From Aedes albopictus (Eukaryota; Arthropoda; Insecta; Diptera; Culicidae), in NCBI RefSeq assembly GCF_035046485.1, contig NC_085138.1, forward strand, positions 92,983,266 to 93,047,265: 64,000 nucleotides of DNA. The letters run 5' to 3'. The position numbers and the translations under genes are program-made. The notes beneath the pieces were generated by a model. The model worked only from the letters and a program-made list of their open reading frames with translations. It ran no database searches and was not told the DNA's origin. Positions 11,780-22,970 of the stretch are shown here, in pieces; within the stretch, counting starts at the first letter, position 1, and every line of letters starts with the position of its first letter.

Positions 11780-12059
11780 GAACTCTCTTGAATAATACAT
11801 TTCATTCATTAGTCACTTGTCCTGCCCTCGCAGGTTTAGGTGTTCGCGCCTCTGGCGCACCCAATTGGTAGAATTGCTCCATTACCAAGAACCCTGCATT
11901 TCATAACATTAAAAACTTCACCGAAGACGACACAATCCTAGTCATAATATGTCTTTGATTATAAAACTCTGTGCTGGAAACTTGATTGGATCGCATCATA
12001 ATTGTTATCGATTCTGCACAAACAAACCGTCCTCTCCGACACAACAAACTAATCGATAT
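11780..12059. other. Unassigned sequence
   Basis: Nothing recognised. Short overlapping frames on both strands without motifs. Confidence 0.4.
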
Positions 12060-13323
12060 CTTTTTATTTCTCTGTTTTCCCATTGCAGCTTAATCCAATT
12101 AAATTGCAACGACTCCCGGTGGTCGCCCGTGTAGGCAGCAAATCTTTCCCGGCACAAATCCAGCTCACAACAAGACACAACAAGTACGAGTGAGTTGCAA
12201 TCATCACCAGGCCCTGGGAAGCACTTGATTCGATCTGTGAAACTGCCACACCCCGGCAGAGATCGATACACCTGGACGGACGTCACCTTGTTAGCCGACA
12301 GAGAAACAGAGCCATCGTCATCGTCATCGTCCACACAGACAACGCGCGTTCATTTTCCGTGCTTGTTTATGGGACTAATAAAGGGAGTCTAGTTGAAACG
12401 TTGTCGGTGCTGCAGATGTTGCCATTTTTCTCGCAGCACAAGAGCACTCGGACCGTTTCAGGACTTTTCCAGCTATAGTGTCCGGATTCTTTATTGGCGC
12501 TCGTTAAGTGGACATAAACTGCGAAGCTGCTGAGCGAGACACGGAACGAAGTTGGACGAAGGTTGGAATCCCAATAATGAAGTGGAGAAACGGTTATCGA
12601 ACGTCCTGCTAGATTGGAGCACTCTAAAGGACTGAGGAGTGGGGATAGGAACCGAGGTCCGGCTTGCATTGCAATGGGTTAGGACCGAATGGAAGGAATG
12701 CAATCTAACCGAGACACTCCGGATATGTACTGGCAGCCGTCGTTATTTCGCAATTATGTGCAAGCCATTGCGATAAATTCTCCGCTTCCTTTGCACTTCT
12801 CGCCGCACTAGTCAATATATCGAAAGTACAAAGTGCTTCGCCTGGGAAAGGCAGAGAAACGCCAAATCAACATTAGTCTGCCAGCAAAGGGGAACAAATA
12901 TCTGCAACGAGGTCGAACCGGTTCTTCGTGACACATCGTCCTTATAAGAAAAGGAAAAAAGCAAAAAAAAAAACTATATCGGAAAAACAATTTAGAATAA
13001 CACTTTGAACCGAAACCTGACTGACGTGCCACCACCCCCGAACGGAACCCAGCCAGCGTGGTACTGTACTGTAGTATGACCAAAAAGCGATTGCCGAGAA
13101 AATGAGCAAACGGAAAAAGAAAAACTTTGCCCGCCTTCAGCTTTTCCGATCCCGACATCATTCCGCCCAAGTTAGTAGTATGTAGTCGTCTTCGTCGAAA
13201 CGAAACATAACACACAGGCAGGCCACCCCGGGAGAGATTCAAGAGACCCAGCCAGGGCCAGAGTGCTTTGAAAACTGCAATCATCGACATCGAGTGACGT
13301 GAAGGGGGGGAACACTTGGGAAA
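12060..13323 (+). other. Single-copy-looking block; candidate upstream 5' leader exon
   Basis: About 1.26 kb of balanced composition, without tandem structure and unlike any other part of the window. It contains a (CATCGT)n-like stretch at 12,313-12,330. It ends at GGGAAA|GTAAGT (donor GT at 13,324), a strong splice donor on the strand of the neuroligin exon 10 kb downstream, and a good acceptor lies at 22,969-22,970. I infer a possible non-coding first exon or promoter region. The 185-codon minus-strand frame (12,808-13,365) has no recognisable domain. Confidence 0.3.
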
Positions 13324-13639
13324 GTAAGTTCTCGTGGGAGCAAGAGGCGGTCGGTGTGGTTGCAATCTGTACTGCTTTTCATAATGATGTGATTGACTGC
13401 TGCAAAAAGATATGTTTAAAAAATCCCTTTTTTCTGTAAAACATATCTCGTAACTCTACAAAAAATTGTCTGGATATTAAAAACAACTGGTAATTTTATC
13501 AAAAAAATCCATAGACGCATGTTTAGTTCAATCACTTCTGCCTGTCAATTCAAAGAGAACTCGAAGTTTTTTTTTTCTGGTCATCCTCTGAGTAAAACTT
13601 TTGAAAGTCACTTATATAGAAAATAATCCAAATAAGAGA

Positions 13640-14724
13640 ATGGAAATTTCTCCATGAATTCTTCTGGGAATTCCTCTAAGAGCTCATCTTGGAATTCCTT
13701 CTTGCATTCCTCTTGTTATTTCTCTGGAAATTCATCTTGGAATTATTCTGAAAATTCCGGTGGAAATTTATCTACTAATTCTCTAGGGGATTTCTCTGAA
13801 AAAAATCTCAAAAATATTCTCTGAGAACTCTAGCAGGAATATTTTAAGAATTACTGTGGAAATTTCTTTGGAAATTCCTCCAGAAATTCCACTGGGTATT
13901 CCAATTCAAATATCTCTCCTAAAGGAATTTCTCCTGGAATTCCTATGGGATTTTTTCTGGGAATTCCTCCAGGAATTCTTCCAAGACTTCTTCTGGAAAT
14001 TTCTCGAAAAAATGCTCTGGGATTCCCTCCTTCAATTAGTCTGGAATTCCTACAGAAATTCCACTGAAAATTTCTCCAAGAGTTCCTATGAAAATTCCGC
14101 AGGAAATTTCTACAAAATTCCTCTGAGAATTCCTCTAAATAAGAACTTTTCTGAGAATTTCTCCAGAAATTACTTTGAAAATTCCTCCTGAAAATCCTCA
14201 AGGAAAATCATCTATAAATTCTAATGTGAATTTCCTCAGCAATTATTCTGGGAATTCTTTAACGAATTCCTGTGGGTATTCCTGCAGAATTTCCTCTGGA
14301 AATTTCTTCAGGAATTCCTTTAGGAAATCCTTCAAGAGTTTATCTGGAATTCTTTTAAGAATTTCTCTGAAAAATCATCCAGGAATTCCTCTGGCAATTC
14401 CTCCAGAAATTTCTCTAGAAATCCAAGAGTTGGAATTGGAATTTCTCTACAAAGTTTTCTAAAAAAACATCCAGGAATTGCTCTTGGCATTCCTTCAGGA
14501 ATTTTTCTGGAAATTCCTCCATGAATTCCTATAGGAATTTCTCCAAGAGTTTCTCTAGAATTTCTGCAAAGAATTTCGCTGAACATTCATCCTGGAATTC
14601 CTCTGACTATATCTTCAGGAATTCTTCTTGGATTTCCTCCTGGGATTCCTCTGGGCGTTCCTCTAGAAATTCCTTTCAAAATGCTGCCTGAAAGTTTTCT
14701 GGGAATTTCCAGACAATTTTTTTA
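13640..14724. repeat. Degenerate GGAATTCC-type satellite
   Basis: Near-continuous words of the form GGAATTCCTC, GGAAATTCCTCC and TCTGGGAATT at 12-bp multiples. The period is a multiple of three, so stop-poor frames of 80-116 codons appear on both strands, but they are low-complexity and not conserved. Confidence 0.75.
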
Positions 14725-14892
14725 GACACTACATCGTCTTCAGCCAGAGGCTGCATAACACCCAGTGGCTCAATGGAGAATTTTCCGTTTGACGAAAAGT
14801 TTTCTCCGACTGGAGCGGGAATCGAACCCGCACTCTGAGGCTTACGAAATGCCTAGATAACTGACGCCGCTAACCACACGGCCACAAAGCCC
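14725..14892 (-). mobile_element. Short tRNA-derived SINE inside the satellite
   Basis: On the minus strand the head reads GTGGCCGTGTGGTTAGCGGC (A-box region), followed by the B-box GGTTCGATTCC, with tRNA-like spacing. About 90 bp of unrelated tail ends near 14,725. It interrupts the satellite cleanly. I could not fix a target duplication. A real tRNA is unlikely, because the acceptor stem does not close after the T-arm. Confidence 0.7.
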
Positions 14893-14925
14893 ACTTCTCT
14901 GAAAATTCATTCAGAAATTTCTCTG

Positions 14926-15775
14926 ATGATATCTCCAGGAATTCCAATTGACATTCCTCCGGGAATTCCTCTGGAAATTCTTCCAGGAATACCTCTAGAA
15001 CTTCCTCCAAGAATTCTTATGGAAATTCCTCCAGGATTTTCTCTGGGAATTCCTCTAGGAATCCATCTGGGAGTTTCGCAAGGAATTCCTCAAGGATTCC
15101 TGTGTGAATTCCTACAGGAATGCCTGTGGGCTTTCTTCCAGGAATACCTCTAGGAATTCCTCTTGGAATTCATCCAGGAATTCCCCTGAGAATTTATCCA
15201 AGAATTTCTCTGGGAATTCCTCCAGGAATCCCTCTGGGAATTCCTCCAGGAATCCCTCTGGGAATTCCTCCAGGAATCCCTCTGGGAATTCCCCCAGTAA
15301 TCCCTCTGGGAATTCCCTCAGGAATCCCTCTGGGAATTGCCCTAGGAATCATTCTGGGAATTCCCCCAGGAATCCCTCTGGGAATTCCTCCAGGAATCCC
15401 TCTGGGAATTCCTCCAGGAATCCCTCTGGGAATTCCTCCAGGAATCCCTCTGGGAATTCCTCCAGGAATCCCTCTGGGAATTCCTCCAGGAATCCCTCTG
15501 GGAATTCCTCCAGGAATCCCTCTGGGAATTCCTCCAGGAATCCCTCTGGGAATTCCTCCAGGAATCCCTCTGGGAATTCCTCCAGGAATCCCTCTGGGAA
15601 TTCCTCCAGGAATCCCTCTAGGAATTCCTCTAGGAATCCCTCTGGGAATTCCTCCAGGAATCCCTCTGGGAATTCTTCCAGGAATTCTCTAGGGAATTAT
15701 TTCAGGGGTTCCTCCAGGAATTCCTGTGGAACTTCCTCTAGGAATTTCTCCTGAAACTCCTGTGGGCATTCCTCT
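14926..15775. repeat. 24-bp tandem array (AGGAATCCCTCTGGGAATTCCTCC)n
   Basis: The 24-bp unit is made of two 12-mers, one GGAATTCCTCCA-like and one GGAATCCCTCTG-like. About 15,217-15,690 is nearly perfect, with some 20 copies, and decays on both sides. Frames read through the array as (GIPPGIPL)n and (SSRNPSGN)n on the plus strand. These are products of a multiple-of-three period, not evidence for a protein. Confidence 0.92.
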
Positions 15776-15918
15776 AGGAAATCCTTTGGAAATGCTTCAT
15801 GAAAATCCTCTGGGAATTTCCAGAGGAATTTAGGAAGCATTTGGAAAAGAATGACCTCCACAAATTTCTCTAGAATTCATTCACAAATTGGAAATTGATT
15901 AAAGATTTTCTCTGATAA
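15776..15918. repeat. Degenerate GGAATTCC-type satellite
   Basis: Decayed continuation of the array up to the hAT-like insertion. Confidence 0.6.
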
Positions 15919-16066
15919 TCAGGGATGCCAGATGATTTTTTGAAAAAATTTTGTCACTTTTTTTTTAAATCTGTATCCTATTAAAAATAAAAAATAAAAT
16001 AGCCCCTCAAGCTCAAAAATCTGTATTTCATATAAAACGAAATCTGTATTGATTCTCAGAAATCTG
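15919..16066. mobile_element. hAT-like MITE with a shortened right end
   Basis: The left end is CAGGGATGCCAGATGATTT, the family of the 1939 element. An exact 8-bp duplication CTGATAAT flanks it (15,911-15,918 and 16,067-16,074). The right end stops at AATCTG instead of ATCTGGCATCCCTG. A deletion between the two CTG words of the inverted repeat would give exactly this. Confidence 0.8.
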
Positions 16067-16074
16067 CTGATAAT

Positions 16075-17620
16075 ATCTTTTTATTAATACCACTAGTTGT
16101 TCCTCCAGGAGTTCCTATGGGAATTCCTCCAGGAGTTCTTCAGAAATACCTTTGAAAATTCCTCCAGAAATAAGAATTTCTCAAGGACGTTTTCTGAGAA
16201 TTCCTCTAGGAATTCCTCTCGGAATTTATCAAGAAATTAACTGAGAGTTCCAGCAGAAATTCCCCTAAAATTTCTCCAAGAATTCTTCTGAAAATTCATC
16301 CTGGAATTACTCTTGCAATTCCTCTAGGTATTCCGCTTGAAATTCCTCCAGTAATTCCTCTAGGAATTCCTCCAAGAGCTTCTCTGGAATTCCTCCAAAG
16401 ATTTCTCTGCAAATTCACTCAGGCATTGCTTTGGGAATTCCTCCAGGAATCCCTCTGGAACTTTCTCTAGGAATTTCTTCAAGTGTATCTCCGGAATTCC
16501 AGGAATCTGTAGGAATTCCTTTTGGCATTCCGTCAGGAATACTTCTGGGAATTCCCCTAGGGAATACCTGGGGAATTTCCCTAGGGAATACCTGGGGGAA
16601 TTACTCTGGTAATTTCTCAAGGAATTCTTCTGGAAATTCCTCTAAAAGTTTCTTTGGAATTTCACCAAAAATTTCTCTGGAAATTCATCCAGGAATTCCT
16701 CTTACAATGTTCCCAGGAATTTCACTGGGAATTTCTCCGACACTTTTTTCAGGAATTCCTCGGGAATTGCTTCAAGAGATTTTCTTGGACTCCTTCAAGG
16801 TTTTCTCTACAAATACATTCAGGCAGTGCTCTGGGAACTCCTCCAGAAATTTATCTGAAAATTCCTGCAGCAACTTTTCTGGAGACACCTCCGGGAATTT
16901 CTCCGGAAATTCCTTCAGGATTTCCTCCATTTCTATGGAATTCCTCCAATAATTTCTCTGAAAATAAATCAAGGAGTTCCTCTGGAATTTCATCCAGGAA
17001 TTTCTCTCGGATTACCTCCGTGGGTTCCTCCTCTAGGAATTGCTTCACGAATTTCTCTGGAAATTCATCCAGGATTTTTTCTGACAATATCTTCAGGAAT
17101 TTAAATTGTTTTGAAATATTCGATTGAAATGTTTAAGAGAGTTCTTTGAAAGCTTTCGAAGAAACCCCTTGTAAAATTTCTGGCTAAAACACTTGAGGAA
17201 TTTCTAAAGCAATCCCCGGCGAATATTCCAATATCGCTGGAGCATATTTAGAAAGAATCCATTACGATATTTCTGAAAGAATTTTTAGAGGAATCTTTAG
17301 AAAATCTCAAAGAAAACTTAAGAGAGACAATAGACAATAAATTTGTAAGATTTTCTTAAAGAAAATGTCGTTACAATTTCTGAAGTATGTTTTTGAAGAA
17401 TTTTTCAACGGAGATGTTCCTGTATAAACATTTTAAGGGATTTTTTAAACAATCTCTACACGATCCCTCAAAAATTTCCTGTAAGAATTTGCGTAGAATT
17501 TCGTGGAGAAATTACTGAAGCAATGCGTGCAAGATTCCCAAAAAAAAAATCTTTGGGAAAATTTCGGAAATATCTCACATGAAACTGTGAAAGTACACAA
17601 AAATCCCAAAACTGTAACCT
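16075..17620. repeat. Degenerate GGAATTCC-type satellite
   Basis: Same family as 13.6-14.7 kb. The right half, from about 17,100, shifts to words like GGAATTTCTAAAG and GAAGAATTT, more A-rich and more decayed. Long low-complexity frames (for example 173 codons at 16,431) are artefacts of the period. Confidence 0.7.
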
Positions 17621-17834
17621 GTTGAAATGTCTAAAGGATATCGAGAAGGAGTTCTGTGCAGAACTATTAGAAAAAATGCAAAAGATCCCTCTTCTGCAGG
17701 AAACGTTTAGGCAATCTTTGAAAAAAAAAATAAAGAAATTCCAGAAGGGTGTTCTTAATAAATCCAAAGCAATAATGTTTGGTTATACCAGAAAGAACTA
17801 TTGGAGAAATCTCTGGAGGAACTTCCAGAAGACT

Positions 17835-18149
17835 CTATAGAGAATTTGCTGGATGTATTTCCAAATGAATGCCCGAACGATCCCCTGAATAAATGGAGCA
17901 ATATTTAAATGCATCTCTGAAGACATTGGAGAAACACTGGAAAAACTTGTAATTAGAAGGCACTAAATGTTGGCAATAGGGTAAAAGTTGTTTACTTTTC
18001 CATTGAATGCTTCCAGTTGGCACCAGCAGTGAAAATTGCATACAAGAACTTTTATAGCATCTAGTTTCCAGCGCAGACAGCTCGGAGGCGACACCATCAC
18101 TTGTATTCAATGCATCGTCTGTGCTACTCTCGGTTTTCAACTTTCTCAA
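17835..18149 (-). other. Coding-like fragment of unknown origin
   Basis: A minus-strand frame starting at 18,149 has an acidic, Ser/Thr-rich stretch (KTESSTDDALNTSDGVASEL) unlike the surrounding satellite translations. Its second half is less convincing. It could be a gene fragment caught among repeats, or chance. No domain is recognised, and upstream splice signals are ambiguous. Confidence 0.25.
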
Positions 18150-18279
18150 ATTCTCACCTCAAGCTCACGGAAGCATTATAGTCAAGAACTGTCAAATCGT
18201 ATGGGAAAATCACGACAAACGTTAATTGTTAGAAAACGGGATAATTTTATGAGAAGTTAGTGAATAGAAATCAGGAATG

Positions 18280-18530
18280 GTTTGAAAAGGCAACTTTTTG
18301 TGTTTACTTCATGTTCCGGAACAGTTTCTTCACCATCAATCCATTGACAAATTGAGAAATGAAATTTGTGAAAAGATCAAGTTCTGGTGGTATTCGAACC
18401 CACGACTCCGTTTTCGCTAGACCGATGCTATAACCAACTAAGCCACAGAACTGGCGGAATAGGAAGCCAAATTGACTCCAAAGCTACACTGGGAACACTC
18501 CTTATTTTACAAACCCATCTCTTTTTTGGT
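18280..18530 (-). mobile_element. tRNA-headed SINE-like element
   Basis: 18,381-18,451 read on the minus strand is tRNA-like: paired ends GTTCTG/CAGAAC, A-box TGGCTTAGTTGG and B-box GGGTTCGAATACC. The leader and tail match those around the dimeric element at 20.0-20.4 kb (GCGGAATAG, AAATTGAGA, TTCCGGAA). The exact ends are not fixed. Confidence 0.65.
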
Positions 18531-18539
18531 TTAGATGCC

Positions 18540-19105
18540 AATACACATTGAAGCAATAATTTCTGAAAATAGATTCTGGAACATTCTGAATTCATAAAGA
18601 AAAATTCTATAAGAGAGAAATTTTTTCAAATCATTGTGAACAAAAAATCTCCTGAAATTGTATCTTCTGAGTAAACGTTTGGAGGAATTCCTAGAGAAAC
18701 CGCTGGAGAAATTCCAAGAAGAATGTCTTAAGAAATTTCAAGAATTTTTGGAGAAATCCCAAAGAAAAACTCCTACAAAAAAAACAGACAATATTTCTCG
18801 AGGAATTGCTTCAGTAATGTTTGAAGAAACACATGAAGGTTTATACATGAATATAAGCACGTGTTTATATAGCAATCATTGAAAGACATTCTTTTGGAAT
18901 CCATTAAGAAACCCTAGGAGAAATTTCTAAGGATTCTCGTGGATCAGTTTCTAGTTTTAAAAGATCAACATTTTAAGATTTTTTTTGTTTGAGAAACTTT
19001 GAAATAGTACCAAGAAAAGTTTTTTGAGGAGTTTCTGAAAGAATCTCTCGAGGAATCTCTGAAGAAAGTAAACAACAATCCTTGGACATGGATGCTTTCT
19101 GAAGG
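18540..19105. repeat. Degenerate A-rich satellite
   Basis: Words such as GGAGGAATTCCTAGAG and GAAGAATGTCTTAAG continue the GAATT-type family. No gene. Confidence 0.5.
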
Positions 19106-19240
19106 CAAACCCGTGCACAAGGGACTGGTTTTGGGGGCTAAAACCCTCCCATTGGCGATGTTTCGTATACTAGGCGCCCCTCCGCCTTCTGCCGAATTTA
19201 GGAAAAACCTCTCTTGTCGCCTTTACTGTGCACGGGCTTG
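19106..19240. mobile_element. hAT-like MITE (CAAACCCGTGCAC ends)
   Basis: The ends CAAACCCGTGCACA and TGTGCACGGGCTTG are inverted repeats. An exact 8-bp duplication TCTGAAGG flanks the 135-bp element (19,098-19,105 and 19,241-19,248). Non-coding. Confidence 0.88.
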
Positions 19241-19390
19241 TCTGAAGGGATATTTAAAAAATCTTCAGAGGAATCCTTGCCAAAATCATTCTTAGAAATC
19301 CTGCAACAATCTTCTTTCCGTAAAAATTTCAGTTTTGTCTTATAAATCCTGTGAGAATTCCCAAAGTTATTTTTAGAGGTGTCCGTGGAG

Positions 19391-19725
19391 CAGTGATGCC
19401 ATTTTATTTTATTAAAAATCAGTATCAATACAGATTTTTCTGTATCGTCGTATTTGACGGTATAGCAGACACCGAGAGTAATAGATTTAAATAAAACACT
19501 AAAAAAATGTACTACTTTTTGACGGTTTTCGACTTTTACTAGTATTTATTTTTCTAAATCACGCGGGAAAACATACAAATTTTCTTAATTTCGTAAAAGT
19601 TTGAGCAGCAATTTATAAAGTATTCATTCAATTTATTGAAAACAAATTCACTTTTTGTACTCCGTATCTTGTTTGTATAGATGATCAAAAATCTGAATAA
19701 TACAGAAAAATGTGTATTGCTGTGT
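19391..19725. mobile_element. hAT-like element, right end decayed
   Basis: It starts CAGTGATGCCATTTTATTTT and is collinear with the intact element at 50,362-50,750 (shared ATCAATACAGATTTTT and ATAATACAGAAAAAT). The right terminal repeat is not recognisable, so the end is approximate. Confidence 0.7.
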
Positions 19726-19976
19726 GCGTTCAAGATGCAAACGGTGCCCAAATGGAGCGCATTAACACAGTTTTACCAAAGGCAACTTAGCAACAATAGC
19801 CAAAACCATCGTCAACCTAGGATTCAAAAGCTACCACTGACATCGGGTTACTAGTTAGAAAATCTTACCGCATTTGATATTTGCACAACAATATATCTCT
19901 TATATCTGCCTTGGAAGTGATCCTGATGAATTTTCTAGAAATTTAAAGAGAAGTTCTTGCTAAACTCATAGTATGA

Positions 19977-20417
19977 CAATGATTTTACTGCCCTTTTCCG
20001 GAAATAGACGTAAAAACTTGAAGTATTTTTAGGCAAAGTACGTTTAATTGGCAAATTGAGAGTTAAATTTGTGAAAAAAATACCACTTGTTTTGGTGGGT
20101 TTCGAACCCACGACTCCGTATCGCTAGTTCGGCACTTTAACCAACTAAGCCACAGAACAAGTTACAATTCTGCGGAATAGAAAGTCAAACTGGATTCCAA
20201 GCACCACCCTAACCGGGTCCGTTTTTCACAACTTCATCTCTCTTTCGGTACTTAGATGCCAATTGTTTTGTGGCTTAGTTGGTTAAAGCGCCGGACTAGC
20301 GATACGCAGTCGTGGGTTCGAATCCCACCAAAACAAGTGGTAATTTTTTTCAAAAATTTATTTCTCATTTTGTTAATTAAACGTACTTTGCCTAAAAATT
20401 CTTCAAGTTTTTACGTT
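19977..20417. mobile_element. Dimeric, head-to-head tRNA-derived foldback element
   Basis: Two tRNA-like heads in opposite orientation (20,087-20,160 minus; 20,263-20,336 plus) each show A- and B-boxes (TGGCTTAGTTGG, GGTTCGAA). The outer sequence also pairs (TAAAAACTTGAAG near 20,011 against 20,401-20,413). An 11-bp direct repeat TCATAGTATGA flanks the unit (19,966-19,976 and 20,418-20,428), as expected for target-primed insertion of a SINE. The anticodon position reads AGC, but the anticodon stem is mispaired, so these are not functional tRNA-Ala genes. Confidence 0.75.
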
Positions 20418-20749
20418 TCATAGTATGAATGAATTCCGCCAAGAATGTCCCTTTAGAAATAATTACAAAAAAATCGAAAAACATTAATGCATAGAGGGGT
20501 TTCCCGGAATAATCCCTAAAATTAGGCGCAATTGTGAAGTTATTTTCGTGGGGGTGCACCTGCATGGGGGGAACTGAATTTTGGAAAACCTGAGTAACCA
20601 GCTCTGATTTTACCATCACTTGGAAAACATTCAGAGAGTATTAAAAAAACTAAATTGAATATTATGTACATAAACTTAAATTTCTTTTCAAAGATGTAGA
20701 TTTTAAAAATATTGAATATAGTTTTGATAAGAACACAGAAAAAAATATG

Positions 20750-22450
20750 TAGGGGGATTAGGGGCATAATGGACACCCGGGGCGAAATGGACACCCCTGT
20801 TTTTGCCGAAACCGTTAACTTTTATGTAAAATTTTCAATGCATAAGTGTAAAGGAACAAGTCATTGTTCTATTTTTCAAAAGTACCATTTAAATATATTC
20901 CTTCAAAATAACCAAAATATCATTGAAATTGAAATATGTTTTTCAGATGATGAAATTCTTATAATTTCGAAGCAGCAGCAAATAAGTTATTACGAGTGAT
21001 TGAGTGTGTCCACCATACAAACAAGTGAATTGTTAGCTTATCTACATGTATACGCAGATTTAGCAATGGATGAAGTAGGGGGATTAAGGGCATAATGGAC
21101 ACCCGGGGCGAAATGGACACCCCTGTTTTTGCCGAAACCGTTGACTTTTATGTAAAACTTTCAATGCATAAGTGTAAAGGAACAAGTCATGGTTCTATTT
21201 TGCAAAAGTACCATTTATATTGCTCCAAAATAACCAAAATATCATTGAAATTGAAATATGTTTTTCATATGGTGAAATTCTTATAATTTCGTAGCAGCAT
21301 CAAATAAGGTATTACGAGTGTTTAAGTGTGTTTACCACAAAAACAAGTGAATTGTTACCTTATCTACATGTATACGAAGATTTAGCGATGGATGAAGTAT
21401 TTTATTTTTGATCAGAATTTACTTAAAATAGCAATTTTAATGTTGCAGTCGATTCGGGGCGAAATGAACACTGGCAATTACGAATGGATGTACGTTCATT
21501 GCATACTGTTAGGTGTTTTAGAGCGTTTGAAAATAATCGATCCAATTATTTTAGCCTAAAGTTTGTTTAATTAACTTAGATGTTATGTAAACTCGTCTAA
21601 GATGGAGAATTATATCTGTGACATTGATCTCCGTAGGCAGATTACTTAACTGATGGATGTATTCAAAGAATTAGCATAAAATATGCAGGGATGTCCATTA
21701 TGCCCCGATGGGTGTCCATTTCGCCCCGTACCTTTCCTGCCAGCCCTGAAAAACACACGTTTTAAAATTCGTTATTTCTTCACAATAAAGACATTCTACC
21801 TGCTGTAAATGATTGAAAGACGTAGGAAACAAGTTAAAGTTGTAAGACAATTGATTATATGTTAAGTTTTACTCTGTTATACAGGCCTAATGTACTCATT
21901 TGCTTAGGGTGTCCATTACGCCCCTAACACCCCTATTATATTTTTGATCCGAACACACTGAAAATAGCAATTTCAATGTTGTAGTCAATTCGGGGCGAAA
22001 TGAACACTGGCAATTATGAATGGATGTACGTGCGTTGCATACTGTTAGGCGTTTTAAAGAGTTTGAAAAAATTCAATCCGATTATTTTAGCCTAAAATTT
22101 ATTTAATTAACTTTGAAGTTATGTAAACTCGTCTAAGATGGAGTATAATATCTGTGGTATTGATCTCCGATGGCAAATTACTTAGCTGGTCGATATTCTC
22201 AAAGATACAGCATAAAATATGCAGGGGTGTCCATTATGCCCCGTACCTTTCCTTCCAGCCCCAAAAAACACTCGGTTTACAATTCTTTATTTCTTCACAA
22301 TAATTACATTCTACCAGCTGTAAATGATTGAAATACGTAGGAAACAAGTTAAAGTTGTAAGCCAACTGATAACATGCTATGTTTTTGGCTGTTATACAGG
22401 CTTAACATACTCATTTGCTTAGTGTGTCCATTATGCCCCTAATCCCCCTA
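20750..22450. mobile_element. MITE copy 1 (AGGGGGATTAGGGGCATAAT ends), split by copy 2
   Basis: The terminal repeat TAGGGGGATTAGGGGCATAA at 20,750 is matched by its complement ending at 22,450. The copy is in two pieces, 20,750-21,075 and about 21,936-22,450. TA lies at each edge. Text such as GGGGCGAAATGGACACCC near the ends and GCATAATGG repeats define the family. Confidence 0.85.
21076..21935. mobile_element. MITE copy 2 inserted in copy 1
   Basis: A complete ~860-bp copy of the same family lies inside copy 1. The empty-site sequence is visible in copy 2 itself: GATGAAG-TA-TTTTATTTTTGAT at about 21,390-21,412. In copy 1 the same site reads GATGAAG-TA, then the insert, then TTATATTTTTGATCC. 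The duplicated dinucleotide is TA. Confidence 0.88.
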
Positions 22451-22970
22451 ATTAAAATTCAGCGAGAAATGATACACATAAAGGGAATGCTACAGTTAGT
22501 GCATATTACTTGAGATATCATGTAAAATTACGTTACGTTCGTGTAAATTTCCGCCAATAGTCGCGTAATCGGTTGGAGTCCATGATGGTTTACGCGATGG
22601 TTGGCGGAAACTTACACGATGATAATGTAATTTTACATTATATCTCATGTAAAAGTGCACTAACTCTAGCATTCCCTTTATGTGCATGATTTCTCGCTGA
22701 AATTTAATCACATATTTTTTCTGTTAAGTGATCGTCAGTAAAAATCGTATTAAACTATACAAAATCGATCACATCATTCAGAAAAGCAGTACACACAACC
22801 AGTTCCAAGAGTGCAATGAAAAGCTCCGTTGCCGCCCACAACCGTTGAGCCACAAAACTCAAGTAATCAAAAGAAATGCTCAGCGGGAGGGGTTGTTGCG
22901 CCAGATAACAAAAAAAAAACCGAAAAATGAAAGAGAAATAAAATTAAAAGCCAAAATTATTTTCCACCAG

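Larger units (their letters stand above)
20735..22724. mobile_element. Host foldback MITE carrying two nested insertions
   Basis: The arms read ACAGAAAAAATATGT followed by ATTAAA(A/T)TTCAGCGAG. The right arm is intact at 22,600-22,724. The left arm is split after 20,749 and resumes at 22,451, because a TA-duplicating MITE inserted in it. Rejoined, the left arm matches the right at nearly every position. The inner part is a foldback around 22,560-22,600 with ACATAAAGGGAATGCT arms. Confidence 0.8.

Noticed and set aside
12808..13365. 185-codon minus-strand frame
   Set aside because: No domain, an unusual basic/hydrophobic mix, and it overlaps the stronger plus-strand splice donor signal.
15104..15754. 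216-codon frame (SSRNPSGN)n and collagen-like (GIPPGIPL)n
   Set aside because: Translations of the 24-bp satellite in two frames. Period divisible by three, no signal peptide or flanking gene structure.
14926..15775. CRISPR-like regular array
   Set aside because: Units are contiguous with no unique spacers, in a eukaryotic genome.
20263..20336. tRNA-Ala(AGC)-like gene
   Set aside because: The acceptor and T-arms look good, but the anticodon stem does not pair, and copies with the same flanks show it is a SINE head.
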